From the NCBI RefSeq assembly GCF_003130405.1, contig NZ_QEAS01000010.1, forward strand, positions 122,449 through 155,031: DNA of 32,583 bases, in the 5' to 3' direction. Position 1 is the first letter of the stretch. Every line of letters starts with the position of its first letter. This stretch comes from Pararcticibacter amylolyticus (lineage in GTDB: Bacteria > Bacteroidota > Bacteroidia > Sphingobacteriales > Sphingobacteriaceae). The translations under genes and the position numbers were made by a program. The notes under the pieces were generated by a model, which was given only the letters and a program-made list of their open reading frames with translations, made no database searches and had not been told where the DNA came from. Below, piece by piece: positions 31,359 to 32,583 of this stretch.

Positions 31359-32583
31359 CTAAGGATTTACAACTGTTGAGCCAGCTGCATAATTGAGTTC
31401 CGCAGCTGCCTTTTGCAGGTTATATTGTTGTTCTATTATTTTAAGGCGGGTGTCTTTATACGAATCGAAGAAATCAACAAATTCGATCAGGCTTATCTGG
31501 CGCTGCTGGTAACTCTTCAGCATTGCCTTAAACAGCTGGTCGTAATTCCTGTAAAAATCTGCCGGTTGTTCTGCAAGCATCTGAGCTGAAAGATTATAAT
31601 GCCCTACAGCTTCCACCACACTGTTTTTCAATTCAGCTTCGGTATTTTTAAGCGACGCTTCCCCGCTCTTTATATCAAACCTGGCAGCTTTAATATTTCC
31701 CTGGTTCCTGTTGAAAAGAGGAATGGGAAGTCCGATCTGTAATCCGAAATAATGAGGAGCGTAGCTGTTTATCCGGTCGTAGACGATTCCCGCCGAAACA
31801 TCCGGTATTGCGAGTGATTTCTGATAAGCCAGGTTATCTTTTGCCCGTTGTTCATCCAGCGCACTCATCATATAGTCGGCCCGTTGTGTCAAAGCTTTCG
31901 CAATCAGGCTGTCGGTTTGCGGCAAAACATTGGGATGTATTTCCTCTTCCCGTGGCACAATAAACGAATGGGGATCAACGGCGAGAAGAGTTTTAAGTTC
32001 AGTTTCAAGGGACAGCAGTTGCTGATTATTTGCGGTAAGCTCTGCCTGAAGTCCAAAAAGCAGGGCTTTTATCCTGACTGCCTCCTTAAAGGAGGTATTC
32101 CCGCTTTTATACGACTTTTGCTCTGCATCTGCGAGTGTATTCAGGGCAGCAATTTCGGTATTGTACAACTGGCTTTGCGCATTCAGGCGGGTGGCTTCGC
32201 TGAAGTCTATACGGAGGTTATACCTCAGATTACGCATCAGGTCCTCGAAGCTTGCCTGTTGAATTTTTGCATCATCCTTTGCAAGCTGTACCTCCTTCCC
32301 TCTTTTGCCCGCGGTTTTAAACACCTGGCTCAGCACCAGATATACCTGCCCGTTGCCGTTTTCGTGATTGAAGAATTTATGGGTATTATCATAAAGATTC
32401 TGTTCGGTGTTAAGCGTTGGATTGTCCCATAACGCAGCCTGTCGTACCAGCGCATCTGCAGCGTTTACATTGTACTTCTGAGCGATAAGACTGAGATTAT
32501 TTTGGAGGAACAGCTTCTCAGCTTCACCGAAACTCAATTTCAATGAGTCGGTTTGGGCAGAGGCCTTGTTTGACTGATTTAGA
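31359..32583 (-). CDS. TolC-family outer-membrane efflux protein, CzcC/CusC type (5' end outside window)
   Basis: The open frame continues to the right edge, so the true start is not seen. A TTG at 32541-32543 could be taken as the start, but the upstream codons read on without a stop (LNQSNKASAQTDSLKLSFGE), like the end of a signal peptide followed by the mature N-terminus. About 407 residues are visible. Two long helical repeats typical of TolC are present: one begins SFGEAEKLFLQNNLSL, and the second is around DYMMSALDEQRAKDNL. They are separated by strands such as SAGIVYDRINSYAPHYFGLQIGLPIPLF. The family forms a trimeric channel through the outer membrane and periplasm. It is the first visible gene of the metal-efflux operon. 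Any metal-sensing regulator would lie beyond the window. Confidence 0.9.
   Translation of the reverse strand, partial: LNQSNKASAQTDSLKLSFGEAEKLFLQNNLSLIAQKYNVNAADALVRQAALWDNPTLNTEQNLYDNTHKFFNHENGNGQVYLVLSQVFKTAGKRGKEVQLAKDDAKIQQASFEDLMRNLRYNLRIDFSEATRLNAQSQLYNTEIAALNTLADAEQKSYKSGNTSFKEAVRIKALLFGLQAELTANNQQLLSLETELKTLLAVDPHSFIVPREEEIHPNVLPQTDSLIAKALTQRADYMMSALDEQRAKDNLAYQKSLAIPDVSAGIVYDRINSYAPHYFGLQIGLPIPLFNRNQGNIKAARFDIKSGEASLKNTEAELKNSVVEAVGHYNLSAQMLAEQPADFYRNYDQLFKAMLKSYQQRQISLIEFVDFFDSYKDTRLKIIEQQYNLQKAAAELNYAAGSTVVNP

Noticed and set aside
32541-32543. TTG as start of the TolC-type gene
   Set aside because: The frame remains open to the window edge, with residues resembling the end of a signal peptide; the real start lies outside.

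Overview
The window reads as chromosomal DNA of a Bacteroidetes bacterium, probably of the Sphingobacteriales/Pedobacter type. The evidence is a gldC gliding-motility gene, start codons without Shine-Dalgarno sequences, -7 promoter boxes of the TAnnTTTG form, a giant alpha-2-macroglobulin carrying a carboxypeptidase-like domain, and a CcsBA cytochrome maturase. No rRNA, tRNA, IS element, CRISPR array or prophage was seen. Most of the window is ordinary core genome with a respiratory and a metal-efflux operon embedded in it.

Layout. 1-2876 (minus): 3' part of gldC, a small three-helix membrane protein, an RhlE-like DEAD-box RNA helicase and an SDR oxidoreductase. 3002-4342 (plus): a Bacteroidetes-type dihydroorotase, convergent with holA (DNA polymerase III delta, minus, 4361-5389). 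5390-6086: no intact gene, but it holds the wreck of a RelE-type toxin-antitoxin operon (a frameshifted antitoxin, a toxin with two stops and two frame breaks, and a still recognisable promoter with an inverted-repeat operator). 6087-12542 (plus): a 2151-residue secreted alpha-2-macroglobulin-like protein with a CSEQ thioester motif and an inserted carboxypeptidase-regulatory/SusC-like segment.

12591-19205 (minus) is an operon for respiratory nitrite ammonification: nrfH (tetraheme quinol dehydrogenase), nrfA (pentaheme nitrite reductase with the CXXCK active-site heme), an outer-membrane alginate-export-type beta-barrel, and ccsBA (heme ligation to apocytochromes c). Together it encodes electron input, catalysis, a probable outer-membrane channel and cofactor attachment. 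A divergent AIM24/TIGR00266-family gene (19429-20220) and a lone HsdR-N-type nuclease-fold gene (20366-20827) follow on the plus strand.

20828-24801 (minus): valS followed by two paralogous lipoproteins of unknown function. 24962-27014 (minus): tauE/safE-like exporter, DUF1634 protein and murI, joined by 4-base overlaps. 27083-32583 (minus): a CzcCBA-type heavy-metal efflux operon (TolC-like outer-membrane factor, lipoprotein adaptor, RND pump), ended by a clear hairpin terminator. Its outer-membrane gene runs off the right edge.

The best candidates for a second look are the decaying toxin-antitoxin locus, the SusC-like insert in the macroglobulin, the porin inside the nrf operon, and the pair of valS-linked lipoproteins. 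I did not see a convincing wholly new multi-gene system.
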